In this document: in pieces, positions 17,015 to 25,482 of the stretch
How positions within the stretch are numbered: the stretch's first letter is position 1
Layout: each line of letters opens with the position of its first letter
Source of the DNA: Massilia sp. NR 4-1
GTDB lineage: Bacteria > Pseudomonadota > Gammaproteobacteria > Burkholderiales > Burkholderiaceae_D
DNA: 64,000 bases
Direction: 5' to 3'
NCBI RefSeq assembly: GCF_001191005.1
Contig: NZ_CP012201.1
Span: forward strand, 5,828,001-5,892,000
Notes under the pieces: generated by a model
Databases searched by the model: none
Seen by the model: only the letters and a program-made list of their open reading frames with translations
Told to the model about the DNA's origin: nothing
Translations under genes and position numbers: made by a program

Positions 17015-17614
17015 ATGAAAGTCGTCATCATTGGAGCCAATGGGGAAGTCGGCAAGGCCGTGGCACAAGAGCTGGGCCAGCGCCATGAAATCGTCAGCGT
17101 CGGCAGCAGCAGCGGCCAATACCAGGCCGACATCACGGACATCGCCCAGGTGCGCGCGCTGTTCGACAAGATCGGCAAGGTGGATGCGGTGGTGGTCGCC
17201 GCCGGCGCCCTGCATTTCGGTCCGCTGTCGGAAATGACGCCCGAGCAGTTCCACATTGGCCTGAACAGCAAATTGATGGGACAGGTGAACGTGGCCCTGG
17301 TCGCGCAGGAATACCTGAACGACGGCGGCTCCATCACACTGACCAGCGGCATCGTCGGCGAGAATCCGATCCGCAACGGCGCCAATGCCAGCGCGGTGAA
17401 CGCGGCGGTGGATGGTTTCGCGCGCGGCGCGGCGGTCGAGCTGAAACGCGGCCTGCGCATCAACTCCATCAGCCCGACCTTGCTGACCGAGTCGCAGCCG
17501 AAATACGGTCCATATTTTTATGGCTTCGAAACCGTGCCCGCCGCCCGCGTCGCACTGGCTTACAGCCGCAGCGTGGAAGGCGCGGAAACGGGCAAGACTT
17601 ACCGCATCTGGTAA
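17015..17614 (+). CDS. Atypical short-chain dehydrogenase-fold protein (Lin1944-like), copy 2
   Basis: 199-residue paralog of the protein at 15299, highly similar along its length (IGANGEVGKAVAQELGQRHEIVSVGS...). The dinucleotide loop is intact, but the YxxxK active site is replaced by NGANASAVNAAVDGF, so Tyr and Lys are again missing. It is divergent from the LysR regulator. The start follows CAGGAGA. A ligand-sensing or noncanonical redox role is possible; the family function is not established. Confidence 0.88.
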   Translation: MKVVIIGANGEVGKAVAQELGQRHEIVSVGSSSGQYQADITDIAQVRALFDKIGKVDAVVVAAGALHFGPLSEMTPEQFHIGLNSKLMGQVNVALVAQEYLNDGGSITLTSGIVGENPIRNGANASAVNAAVDGFARGAAVELKRGLRINSISPTLLTESQPKYGPYFYGFETVPAARVALAYSRSVEGAETGKTYRIW

Positions 17615-17665
17615 GCCGTTCTGGGATTACAATGTGGCCTCTTTTTCATCTCAATCGAAGGCCAC

Positions 17666-19366
17666 ATGAAAAAACTCCTGATCCCGCTGCTGCTGGCCAT
17701 GGCCGGCAGCACTGCATCCGCCGCTCCCGCCAGCGTCGCCGACTTGAACAAGATGAGCAAGCGCTTTGCGCCGGTCGAACTGAAGGCCGACGCGTCGAAG
17801 CTGTCGGCAGGCGACAAGAAAGCCATCGCCAAACTGATCGAAGCGGCCAAGATCGTTGACGTGCTGCAGCTGCGCCAGCGCTGGTCCGGCAATGAGGCGC
17901 TGTGGGCCGCGCTGCAAAAGGATAAGTCGGCGCTGGGCAAGGCGCGCCTGGACTACTTCTGGCTGAACAAGGGACCATGGTCCATCATCGATGGCCACCA
18001 GTCCTTCCTGCCGGCCGAATACGCGGGCATCAGCATCCCGGCCAAGAAACCGGAGGCGGGCAATTTCTATCCAGCGGGCGCTTCGAAGGAAGCGGTGGAA
18101 GCGTGGATCAATTCCCAGTCCGCCGATGCGAAGAAGGATGCGCAGTGGTTCTTCACCACCATCCGCGCCGGCGCCGACGGCAAATTCAAGACGGTGAAGT
18201 ATTCGGAGGAATACGCGGCCGAGATGCAGAAGCTGTCCACGCTGCTGAAGGACGCGGCGGCAGCCACCGATAACGCCTCACTGAAAAAATTCCTCAGCCT
18301 GCGCGCGGAAGCCTTCCTGTCCAACGACTACCTGGCCTCCGACTTTGCGTGGATGGACCTGGATTCGCCGGTCGATGTCACCATCGGCCCATACGAAACC
18401 TATAACGACGAGCTGTTTGGCTACAAGGCCGCCTTCGAAGCCTATGTGAGCATCCGCGACCAGAAGGAAACCAGCAAGCTCGATTTCTTCGCCAAGCATA
18501 TGCAGGAGCTGGAAGACAATCTGCCGCTCGACGCGCAATACCGCAATCCGAAAGTCGGTGCCGTGGCGCCGATGGTGGTGGTGAACCAAGTGTATGGTGC
18601 GGGAGACGGCAATATGGGCGTGCAGACCGCCGCCTACAATCTGCCGAACGACGAGCGCATCATCAGCCAGCGCGGCTCCAAGCGCGTGATGCTGAAGAAT
18701 GTGCAGGAAGCGAAATTCAAGTCCACGCTGACGCCGATCGCCAAGCTGGTGCTGCGTCCGGCCGACCAGAAGGATCTCGACTTCAACTCCTTCTTCACCC
18801 ACATCCTGGCGCATGAAATCACCCACGGCCTCGGTCCCCACATCACCAAGGTGAACGGCCAGGAGTCGACGCCGCGCCAGGACCTGAAGGAGGCCTACTC
18901 CACGATTGAGGAAGCGAAAGCCGACGTCACCGGCCTGTTCGCCCTGATGTATATGATGGAGAAGGGCCAGCTGAAAGGCGTGCTGGGAGAGGGCGAAGCG
19001 GCCGAGCGCAAGCTGCACACCACCTTCCTCGCCTCAGCCTTCCGCACCCTGCATTTCGGCCTGACCGACTCGCATGCGCGCGGCATGGCGATCCAGGTCA
19101 ACTACCTGCTCGACAAAGGCGGCTTCGTCTCGCACGGCGACGGCACCTTCTCGGTCGACTTCAAGAAGATCCGCCAGGCTGTGATCGACCTCGACCGCGA
19201 ATTCCTCACCATCGAAGCCACCGGCGACTACGCCCGCGCCAAGCAGATGATGGACAAATACGTCGTCATCCGCCCCGACGTGCAAAAGGCGCTGGACAAG
19301 ATGAAGACCGTCCCCAACGACATCCGACCGAGCTTCCCCACCGCCAAGCTCCTGCTCGCCCACTGA
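17666..19366 (+). CDS. Exported M49-like (dipeptidyl-peptidase III-type) zinc peptidase
   Basis: 566-residue protein with a signal peptide (MKKLLIPLLLAMAGSTASA). Zinc ligands are HEITHGLGPH (His383, Glu384, His387) and a downstream STIEEAKAD (Glu415/416), the two-motif arrangement of M49. Bacterial members carry HExxH rather than the eukaryotic HELLGH. It probably cleaves dipeptides from peptide N-termini, here in the periplasm or outside. Palindromic repeat copy C begins 3 bp after the stop. A second HExxH exported protein follows. Confidence 0.82.
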   Translation: MKKLLIPLLLAMAGSTASAAPASVADLNKMSKRFAPVELKADASKLSAGDKKAIAKLIEAAKIVDVLQLRQRWSGNEALWAALQKDKSALGKARLDYFWLNKGPWSIIDGHQSFLPAEYAGISIPAKKPEAGNFYPAGASKEAVEAWINSQSADAKKDAQWFFTTIRAGADGKFKTVKYSEEYAAEMQKLSTLLKDAAAATDNASLKKFLSLRAEAFLSNDYLASDFAWMDLDSPVDVTIGPYETYNDELFGYKAAFEAYVSIRDQKETSKLDFFAKHMQELEDNLPLDAQYRNPKVGAVAPMVVVNQVYGAGDGNMGVQTAAYNLPNDERIISQRGSKRVMLKNVQEAKFKSTLTPIAKLVLRPADQKDLDFNSFFTHILAHEITHGLGPHITKVNGQESTPRQDLKEAYSTIEEAKADVTGLFALMYMMEKGQLKGVLGEGEAAERKLHTTFLASAFRTLHFGLTDSHARGMAIQVNYLLDKGGFVSHGDGTFSVDFKKIRQAVIDLDREFLTIEATGDYARAKQMMDKYVVIRPDVQKALDKMKTVPNDIRPSFPTAKLLLAH

Positions 19367-19368
19367 GC

Positions 19369-19457
19369 CTTTGATCTTCCGCAACAAATGTCCGATCCTG
19401 GTACCTCGGCGGCCCCGCCTGACACCAGGGTTGGGCATTGTTTGCGGAAGATCAAAG
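19369..19457. repeat. Intergenic palindromic repeat, copy C, with extended arms
   Basis: 89-bp palindrome. Outermost perfect arms CTTTGATCTTCCGCAA (19369-19384) and complement (19442-19457); inside them the family core AATGTCC...GGCATT with GGTACCTCGGCGGCCCCGCC. The longest stem of the set; it starts directly after the M49-like gene. Confidence 0.88.
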
Positions 19458-19557
19458 TTGATGCTTGTCTCACGGAAATATTTTGTAACACCTGCGGGAT
19501 AGCAACCGTTACTTGATGCAAGGCATGTATAGTTGGATTTCGTTATTGGAGTCCGCC

Positions 19558-20244
19558 ATGCTGAAGTCTGCCGCCTTGCCTCTCTTGCTTTCCCTTGTTG
19601 CCGGTTCTGCCGGAGCGGCTCAGCTGACCGAGATGGAGACGCGCTGGCTGAGCGCTTCGGCGTCGGTGCTGTCGTATGCCAAGCAGCTTAAGCTGCCGGT
19701 CGATATCGTGGTGCAGCCCGAGGCCGGGCCGAACGATGTGCCGCTGGCGATGGGCTTTGCGGACGGGCGCTGCAAGCTGGTCCTGTCGATGCGCGGCAAT
19801 CCGCAGGCCGAGGCCGTGCTGGCGGGCGTGCCATCCGGTCAGCAAGCCTTGCTGATCGAGGCGATGGCGGCGCATGAGATCGGCCATTGCTGGCGCTATG
19901 CCGAAGGCGTCTGGCATGCGCTGCCGGCCGGCTTCGTGGAAGCGCCCGAGGATGCTTCCACGCCCGAGCTGCGCAAGCTGGCGCGCGAGCTGCGCGATAC
20001 GCGCCGCGAAGAAGGCTTTTCCGATCTGCTGGCGCTGGCCTGGACGCAACGCCAGCATCCGGCGCAATACGCTGTCGTGCATTCCTGGTTGCTGCGGCTG
20101 CGCAGCGAACAGCCCACCGAATACGGCTCGCACGATACGCGGGCATGGCTGAAGCTGGCTTCCGATGGCCAGGCTTTTGCGGCAGGTGAAACTCCCTTCG
20201 AACAGGCGCGTGCCTTGTGGAGCAAGGGACTGCTGAGCGATTGA
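19558..20244 (+). CDS. Exported HExxH protein, putative zinc metallopeptidase
   Basis: 228-residue exported protein with a signal peptide (MLKSAALPLLLSLVAGSAGAA). It contains AAHEIGHCW (His106, Glu107, His110), the metzincin/gluzincin zinc-binding pattern, about a third of the way along. I do not recognise the wider family. The ATG at 19558 follows TGGAG and begins a clean signal peptide, so it is preferred over a 15-residue longer frame from 19513. A third zinc ligand was not identified. It may be a peptidase or a degenerate relative. Confidence 0.7.
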   Translation: MLKSAALPLLLSLVAGSAGAAQLTEMETRWLSASASVLSYAKQLKLPVDIVVQPEAGPNDVPLAMGFADGRCKLVLSMRGNPQAEAVLAGVPSGQQALLIEAMAAHEIGHCWRYAEGVWHALPAGFVEAPEDASTPELRKLARELRDTRREEGFSDLLALAWTQRQHPAQYAVVHSWLLRLRSEQPTEYGSHDTRAWLKLASDGQAFAAGETPFEQARALWSKGLLSD

Positions 20245-20271
20245 TTCCCCCGCATATGTACGGTCGCGCAC

Positions 20272-20305
20272 AGAGCGATTCAACGCGACAGCGTTTAATC
20301 GCTCT
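20272..20305. repeat. Strong hairpin upstream of the BON-domain gene
   Basis: Arms AGAGCGATT (20272-20280) and AATCGCTCT (20297-20305), continuing inward after one mismatch as AACGC/GCGTT with loop GACA. No U-tract follows. It lies 28 bp before the BON gene, so it may be a leader structure or an operator. Confidence 0.6.
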
Positions 20306-20332
20306 TGCCTATCAACCGAAAGGGGACACATC

Positions 20333-21007
20333 ATGAAAAAACTCGCATTGATCACTCTGGCCATGATGGCCAGCGCAAGTATTGCAGTTGCTCAGAACGC
20401 CGATAGCTCTGCCTACAAGGCCGCGCACGATAAAGCCACCAGCGACTACAAGGCCGCCAAGGACAAGTGCAGCGACACCTTGAGCGGCAACGCCAAGGAC
20501 GTCTGCCAGGAAGAGGCGAAAGTGGCGCGCGCCCGCGCTGAATCCGATGCTGTAGCCCAGCATAAAAACAATAAGCGCGACCTGGAGAAAGCCCATAAAA
20601 AAGTTGCGGAGGCCGAGTACGACCTGGCCAAGGAAAAATGCGATGACTTGAGCGGCGACGCCAAATCCGCTTGCGTCAGCCAGGCGAAAAGCGTGAGGGA
20701 TACCTCGCTGGCTTCGATCAAATCCGGCAGCTACAGCACCACGGCCGCCGTGAGCGATACCATGCGCGAGAAAACCGCCGATGCCGGCGAGGTGATGTCG
20801 GATTCGATGATCACCGCCAAAGTGAAAGCCGATATGGCGGCCGATTCGCATGTGAAGGCAATGGACGTCCACGTGGAAACGCAAAAAGGTGTGGTGATGC
20901 TGAGCGGCTTCGTGCCAAGCAAGGCTGAGGCCGACCGCGCCGTGCAGCTGGCACGCGGCGTAAAAGGCGTGAATGAAGTGAAAAGCTCGATCCAGATCAA
21001 GAAGTAA
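20333..21007 (+). CDS. Periplasmic BON-domain protein
   Basis: 224-residue exported protein: signal peptide (residues ~1-20, ending VAQ), a long Lys/Ala/Asp-rich helical region with regularly placed Cys (KDKCSDTLSG, KEKCDDLSGD) at ~21-130, then a C-terminal BON domain (~150-224, DSMITAKVKADMAADSHVKAMDVHVETQ; LSGFVPSKAEADRAVQLA). BON domains bind membranes, and family members respond to osmotic or envelope stress (compare OsmY). A terminator follows. Confidence 0.88.
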   Translation: MKKLALITLAMMASASIAVAQNADSSAYKAAHDKATSDYKAAKDKCSDTLSGNAKDVCQEEAKVARARAESDAVAQHKNNKRDLEKAHKKVAEAEYDLAKEKCDDLSGDAKSACVSQAKSVRDTSLASIKSGSYSTTAAVSDTMREKTADAGEVMSDSMITAKVKADMAADSHVKAMDVHVETQKGVVMLSGFVPSKAEADRAVQLARGVKGVNEVKSSIQIKK

Positions 21008-21029
21008 TGCCGCTGTGACGCGGTAAATG

Positions 21030-21054
21030 CGGCCCGCCTTGCGCGGGCCGTTTT
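21030..21054 (+). terminator. Intrinsic terminator after the BON-domain gene
   Basis: CGGCCCGC stem with loop CTTGC, followed by TTTT. Confidence 0.85.
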
Positions 21055-21064
21055 CATTTGCCCC

Positions 21065-21499
21065 TCAAGCAGGGCATGGTTCGGTTTTTTCTCTGCGCGC
21101 GGACGGCTCGCTATCGAAGCGGCCTTCTTCGCCGCGGCTGACGATGGTCGCCGCGCAGCCGCCGCCACTGTCCTGGAAAAGAATGTAGTAGTCCTTGCCC
21201 GGCTGCGCCACGAAGCTGAGCGGAATGGTGCATTTGCGGCCATACCCGAGTCCCAGCGAGGAGGCGCCCGCCTCGACCCAGAGCCGGGTGTTGGCCGGGA
21301 TCGTGGTCGCGTTGCCGTTGTGGTCCACCGATGTTTTGGGACAGCGCGCTTCGCTGGTCAGGTACACGAAAGCCGGTTTGCCTTCGCCCACGCGTATGGT
21401 GGCGGTGGGTGCTCCTTGCTCGGGATGGTACTCATAGCTTTTGCCGACGCATCCGGACAGCAGCGCCAAGCCGAGGGCGCAGATGGTGAAGAGTTTCAT
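21065..21499 (-). CDS. Small putative lipoprotein
   Basis: 144-residue protein with a lipoprotein signal (MKLFTICALGLALLSGC, Cys17). The mature part is mostly beta with two Cys and TTIPANTRLWVEAG / CTIPLSFVAQPGKDYYILFQ, resembling small envelope lipoproteins with an immunoglobulin-like fold. I do not recognise the exact family. The start at 21499 is chosen because it begins the lipobox signal; a frame from 21541 adds 14 unlikely residues. It converges on the BON gene. Confidence 0.75.
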   Translation of the reverse strand: MKLFTICALGLALLSGCVGKSYEYHPEQGAPTATIRVGEGKPAFVYLTSEARCPKTSVDHNGNATTIPANTRLWVEAGASSLGLGYGRKCTIPLSFVAQPGKDYYILFQDSGGGCAATIVSRGEEGRFDSEPSARREKTEPCPA

Positions 21500-21618
21500 T
21501 TGCTTGTTTTCGCTGGCCTTTAGGCAGGCCGGCAAGTGCATTCATGAACCAAATTTTAACATGTGCTAATAAACTATAAACACTTGGTAAATAAAAGAAA
21601 GTTTTGTTGTTATTTGGT

Positions 21619-21657
21619 AAAACGGCCCCGGAGGCTTGCGCTTCCGGGGCCGTTTTA
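21619..21657. terminator. Bidirectional intrinsic terminator after the S9 peptidase
   Basis: Stem AAACGGCCCCGGA with complement TCCGGGGCCGTTT and flanking A/T tracts. Serves the minus-strand S9 peptidase at 21674. Confidence 0.85.
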
Positions 21658-21673
21658 GTATGGATGGACGGGC

Positions 21674-23800
21674 TTACTTCAGGTATTTGGCCAGCCAGCC
21701 GTGTACCTCGTTATAGAAGTAGCGGCTGTTCTCGCCCTTGAGAATCCAGTGGTTCTCATCGGGGAAGACCACCAGCTTGCTCGGTACATTCAGACGCTGC
21801 TGGGCGGCGAAGTTCATCAGTGCGTTGTTGATGGGGACGCGGTAATCGAGTTCGCCGATGGTGATCAGGATCGGCGTCTTGAAGCCGGTGCCTTTCTCGT
21901 GGTTCCCGCCCTGCATGATGGGGCTTTGCTCGCGCCATACCGGCAGATTGCTCCATACCGGACCGCCGCTGTTTACCTCGCGGCCGTACACGCTGTCGCT
22001 GGTGCCCCACTGCATGATCAGGTCCATCTCGCCGGCATGCGAGACGATGGCCTTGTAGCGGGTGGTGGTGGCTTGCAGCCAGTTGGCCAGGTGGCCGCCG
22101 TAGCTGGCGCCGCCGGCGGCCAGTTTATTGCCGTCGATGAAGGCGTATTTTTTGAGCGCTTCATCCACCGCCTGGTTCACATCGTCGCCCGGACCTTTGA
22201 GCGGGTCGAACTGGATGGCGCGCGCGAATTCCTCACCGTAGCCGGTGGAGCCTTTGTAGTCGGTCAGCAGAACGACATAGCCCGGCTTGGCCAGCAGGTG
22301 GTAGTTCCAGCGCAGCACAAAGCCGTCGCGCCACATATTGTGGGCGCCGCCGTGGATCACGGAGAACAGCGGGTACTTCTTGCCTGGATCGAAGCCGGCC
22401 GGCTTGATGAGCATATTATGGACCTGGCGTCCGTCGGCGGTCTTGAACCAGAAGTGCTCGGGCGCTTGCCAGTCGATGGCGCCGGCCTTCTCCACATTGA
22501 AGGAGGTCAGACGTTTCGGCGTGCCGTTGAAGGCGTAGATTTCCGGCGGATTGACCGAGGACTCCCACACGCCGACCATGGCCTTGCCGCCCGCGTTGAG
22601 CGAGTTGATGACGCCGGTCGGCAGGGACGCTTCCTGGCGTTGGTCGCCGCCCGCGTAATTCATCGAATGCAGCTGCTCCAGGCCTGCGTGCTCGTAGGTG
22701 AAGTAGATGCGCTTGCCGTCCGCGGGCAGGGCGATGCGCGAGATGGAGCGGTCCAGCGTGGCGCTCAGAATCTTCGGCTGCGGATTGACCAGGGGCCAGG
22801 CGAAGCTGGCGAGGCGGGTCAGGTCGTAGACCTTGCCTTGCGCTTCTTCTTGCGTCAGTGTCAGCAGGGTTTTGCCGTCGGGGGAGAACTTCAGGCCGTG
22901 GTAGCTGCGTGTGTCCTTGGTCAGCTGCTGCGGCTCGCCGCCGCTCAGTGGCAGCGCATAGATCTGTGTGAAGCTGGAGGCGCGCGCCGCTTCGTGGCGG
23001 TTGGTGGCGGCGGCGAAGACGATGGACTTGCCGTCCGGCGCCCAGACCGCATCCAGCGATTGTCCTTCGTCGCCCTGCGAGCCGCCGAAACCCGGCAGGT
23101 CGGCCAGCTTGCTGCCGCTAAGCAGGTCGCGCGGCTTGGCCTCGGTTTCCGCGTCCATCACGAACAGGCGGGCCTTTTTGTCGTCCAGCCATTTGTCGAA
23201 GAAGCGCGGCGGGAAGGATTCATAGGCGCGGGCACTGTATTTGCGGTCCTTGCGTTCCTTGGCGGCTTTCTTCACCGCTTCCTCGTCGGTGGCGCCGGGA
23301 TAGACGTCGCTGATGAAGAGGATCTGCTTGCCGTCCGGGCTGTACTTGGGCTGGCGCGCACCCAGGGTCAGGGTGGTCAGGCGCTGCGCTTCGCCGCCGG
23401 CGGCGATGTCGATGCGGTAGATCTGGCCAATGTCGTCGCCATCGCGCTTGGCGACGAAGAGCAGGTGCCTGCTGTCGGGCGACCAGTTCAAGGCACCTTC
23501 GCCGCCCTTGCTGAAGGTCAGACGGCGCGCTGGCGTATCGTCGCCCAGGGATTTGATCCACAGGTCGGACCACTGTTCCTTGCTGTCGTAGGCGCTGTCG
23601 GTGACGGAGAAGACCGCCCACTTGCCGTCCGGGCTGGGCTGCGGCGCGCCGACGCGTTTCATCAGCCACACGTCTTCGTGGGTGATGGCGTGCTTGGCGA
23701 CGGCGCTGGAAGGCGCGGCGTCCGCAGCCTGGGCGGCCGGCAGGGCGGCGCCCAGGATCAACAGCGCGGTGAGGGGATGCAGCAGGCGGGATGGTTTCAT
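21674..23800 (-). CDS. Exported S9-family prolyl oligopeptidase-type peptidase
   Basis: 708-residue serine peptidase with a signal peptide (ending AAQAADA). The N-terminal ~430 residues form a WD40-like beta-propeller (repeated SPDGKxxxF motifs). The C-terminal ~260 residues are an alpha/beta-hydrolase. Catalytic residues: Ser566 in GGASYGGH, Asp in ELDYRVP (~649), His in DENHWI (~683). Acylaminoacyl-peptidase/DPP-like members release N-terminal peptides. It is monocistronic, with a terminator downstream. A TTGACA occurs upstream (minus strand, 23856-23861), but with no well-spaced -10. Confidence 0.93.
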   Translation of the reverse strand: MKPSRLLHPLTALLILGAALPAAQAADAAPSSAVAKHAITHEDVWLMKRVGAPQPSPDGKWAVFSVTDSAYDSKEQWSDLWIKSLGDDTPARRLTFSKGGEGALNWSPDSRHLLFVAKRDGDDIGQIYRIDIAAGGEAQRLTTLTLGARQPKYSPDGKQILFISDVYPGATDEEAVKKAAKERKDRKYSARAYESFPPRFFDKWLDDKKARLFVMDAETEAKPRDLLSGSKLADLPGFGGSQGDEGQSLDAVWAPDGKSIVFAAATNRHEAARASSFTQIYALPLSGGEPQQLTKDTRSYHGLKFSPDGKTLLTLTQEEAQGKVYDLTRLASFAWPLVNPQPKILSATLDRSISRIALPADGKRIYFTYEHAGLEQLHSMNYAGGDQRQEASLPTGVINSLNAGGKAMVGVWESSVNPPEIYAFNGTPKRLTSFNVEKAGAIDWQAPEHFWFKTADGRQVHNMLIKPAGFDPGKKYPLFSVIHGGAHNMWRDGFVLRWNYHLLAKPGYVVLLTDYKGSTGYGEEFARAIQFDPLKGPGDDVNQAVDEALKKYAFIDGNKLAAGGASYGGHLANWLQATTTRYKAIVSHAGEMDLIMQWGTSDSVYGREVNSGGPVWSNLPVWREQSPIMQGGNHEKGTGFKTPILITIGELDYRVPINNALMNFAAQQRLNVPSKLVVFPDENHWILKGENSRYFYNEVHGWLAKYLK

Positions 23801-23909
23801 TATGCGGCTCTGATGGTGGTTCGAAGCGCATGATAGTGGCCAAAACCGCTGTTACTGTCAATCGGCCCACCTGCCAATTTACATTTCAATACATGGGCCG
23901 CTGCGTTGG

Positions 23910-25355
23910 CTAGCCGTGTTCCTTGAGGCGCATGCGCAGCTGGCCTGGCGCCATCACGAAGCTCAGGATTTCGCGTACCTCGCCTTGCTTGTCCGGCTCC
24001 ACCGGGTCGACCGACAGGATGTCGAAGCGGCCCAGCAAGGCGGCAATGGCAACCTTGATCTCCAGCAGCGAGAGGTAGCGGCCGGGGCATAGACGCGGGC
24101 CGCCGCCGAAGGGCATGCCGAGCTGCCTGGGCGCATCCGGCTGCAGCCAGCGTTCCGGCAGGAATTCGCCGGCTTTGCGCACGTATTCCTCTTCCATGCT
24201 TTCGCGCCGCAGCACGCACCAGACCACGGTGTCGGCCGGCACCTGCACGTCGCCGATGACGGTGTCGCGGATGGTTTCCAGCGGCATGAAAGGGGCGGGC
24301 GGCTTGAGGCGGATGGCCTCGTGGGCGCAGGCCTCGACATAGTCCAATGCATCCATCTGTTCGATGCTAAAGGCGGCGGGATCGGGGGCGATGCGCCTCA
24401 CCTCGTCCTGCGCTTTGCGCAGAGCCTCGGGGTGGCGGCCGAACAGCCAGATGAGCCAGGCCAGCGCGCTGGAGGTGGTGTCCTCGCCTGCCAGCAGCAT
24501 GGTCGAGACGTTGCCGACCACCGTGTTGTCGCCGATGCCGCTGCCTTCCTGGTCGGCTGCCGCCAGCATGGCTTCCAGCATATTGCTGGGACGCTCCGCC
24601 AGCGCCGGATTCTCGCGCAGACGCTGGCGCGAACCGGCGATGAAACCGTCCACCGCCGTGCGCAGCTCTTTCATGCTGCGGTCGAGCCGATGGTCTGCGG
24701 GCAGTTTCACATAGCGCCAGTAAGGGAAGGGGAACATTGAGCGCCAGGACGCTGCATGCAATATGCGTTCGATATGCTGCTGAATCAGGTCATCGCCGTT
24801 CTCGATGGTGTTCACTTCGGTGCCGAAGGCCAGGCCGGCGATCACGTCCACCGTATAGCGTTTCAGGTCGCTGTTCAGCTCTATCGGCTGACCGGCGTGC
24901 GCGGCGCGCAGCCAGCGCGCCTGCAAACGCGCACCGACGCGCGCCAGCAGTGGAAAGTAGGCCTTGACCGCATGCGGCGCCAATGCCTGCATCACCATGC
25001 GCCGCTGGTTCTTCCAGTCCGTGCCCTCGGCCAGGAAGATGCCGCGTTCCCCGCCCATCTCATCGCTGATGCGCGCCATCACGGAAGGGCGGCGGAAGCC
25101 GTCCGGGCGGTCGCGCAGAATGGCGTTGATGAGCTCATGGTCCGCCACCACCAGCGCCGTGGTGCGGCCCAGGCGGATGGTGAACAGCGAGCCGTGGATG
25201 GCGGCCCAGGTCTCCACATCGCGGTGGATGCGTTCGGCGCGCACCTGCAGGGCGTTGCCCAGCAGCGGCAGGCCGCGTGGGCGGGGCAGTTCGCCGATGC
25301 GGCGCAGGGTGTGGGCAGGCGCGTGCGCGGCGGGGTTCAATACGGATTCGCTCAT
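23910..25355 (-). CDS. Cytochrome P450
   Basis: 481-residue P450 monooxygenase. I-helix LLAGEDTTSSALAW carries the oxygen-activating acid/Thr pair, the ExxR motif is in EAIRLKPP, and the heme loop is FGGGPRLCPGRYLSL with axial Cys423. No fused reductase domain, and no ferredoxin gene lies beside it, so electron partners are elsewhere. The start at 25355 (MSESVLNPAAH) follows GAGGAA; a longer frame to 25565 runs into the divergent AraC gene. The AraC regulator is its likely controller. Substrate unknown. Confidence 0.93.
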   Translation of the reverse strand: MSESVLNPAAHAPAHTLRRIGELPRPRGLPLLGNALQVRAERIHRDVETWAAIHGSLFTIRLGRTTALVVADHELINAILRDRPDGFRRPSVMARISDEMGGERGIFLAEGTDWKNQRRMVMQALAPHAVKAYFPLLARVGARLQARWLRAAHAGQPIELNSDLKRYTVDVIAGLAFGTEVNTIENGDDLIQQHIERILHAASWRSMFPFPYWRYVKLPADHRLDRSMKELRTAVDGFIAGSRQRLRENPALAERPSNMLEAMLAAADQEGSGIGDNTVVGNVSTMLLAGEDTTSSALAWLIWLFGRHPEALRKAQDEVRRIAPDPAAFSIEQMDALDYVEACAHEAIRLKPPAPFMPLETIRDTVIGDVQVPADTVVWCVLRRESMEEEYVRKAGEFLPERWLQPDAPRQLGMPFGGGPRLCPGRYLSLLEIKVAIAALLGRFDILSVDPVEPDKQGEVREILSFVMAPGQLRMRLKEHG

Positions 25356-25482
25356 GGCTTCCTCATTCCTGTCTATTGTCACGGCCATTCTCGCGCCGGA
25401 GCGGCTGGCCGGTCTTGAAGATTTGCGACATGGCCGTTTGCCCGCTGCGCTACAATCCGGGGCATTCCATCTGGAGACTTCG

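Noticed and set aside
21499..21541. Longer start for the small lipoprotein
   Set aside because: The extra 14 residues precede a complete lipoprotein signal peptide, so ATG at 21499 is more likely.
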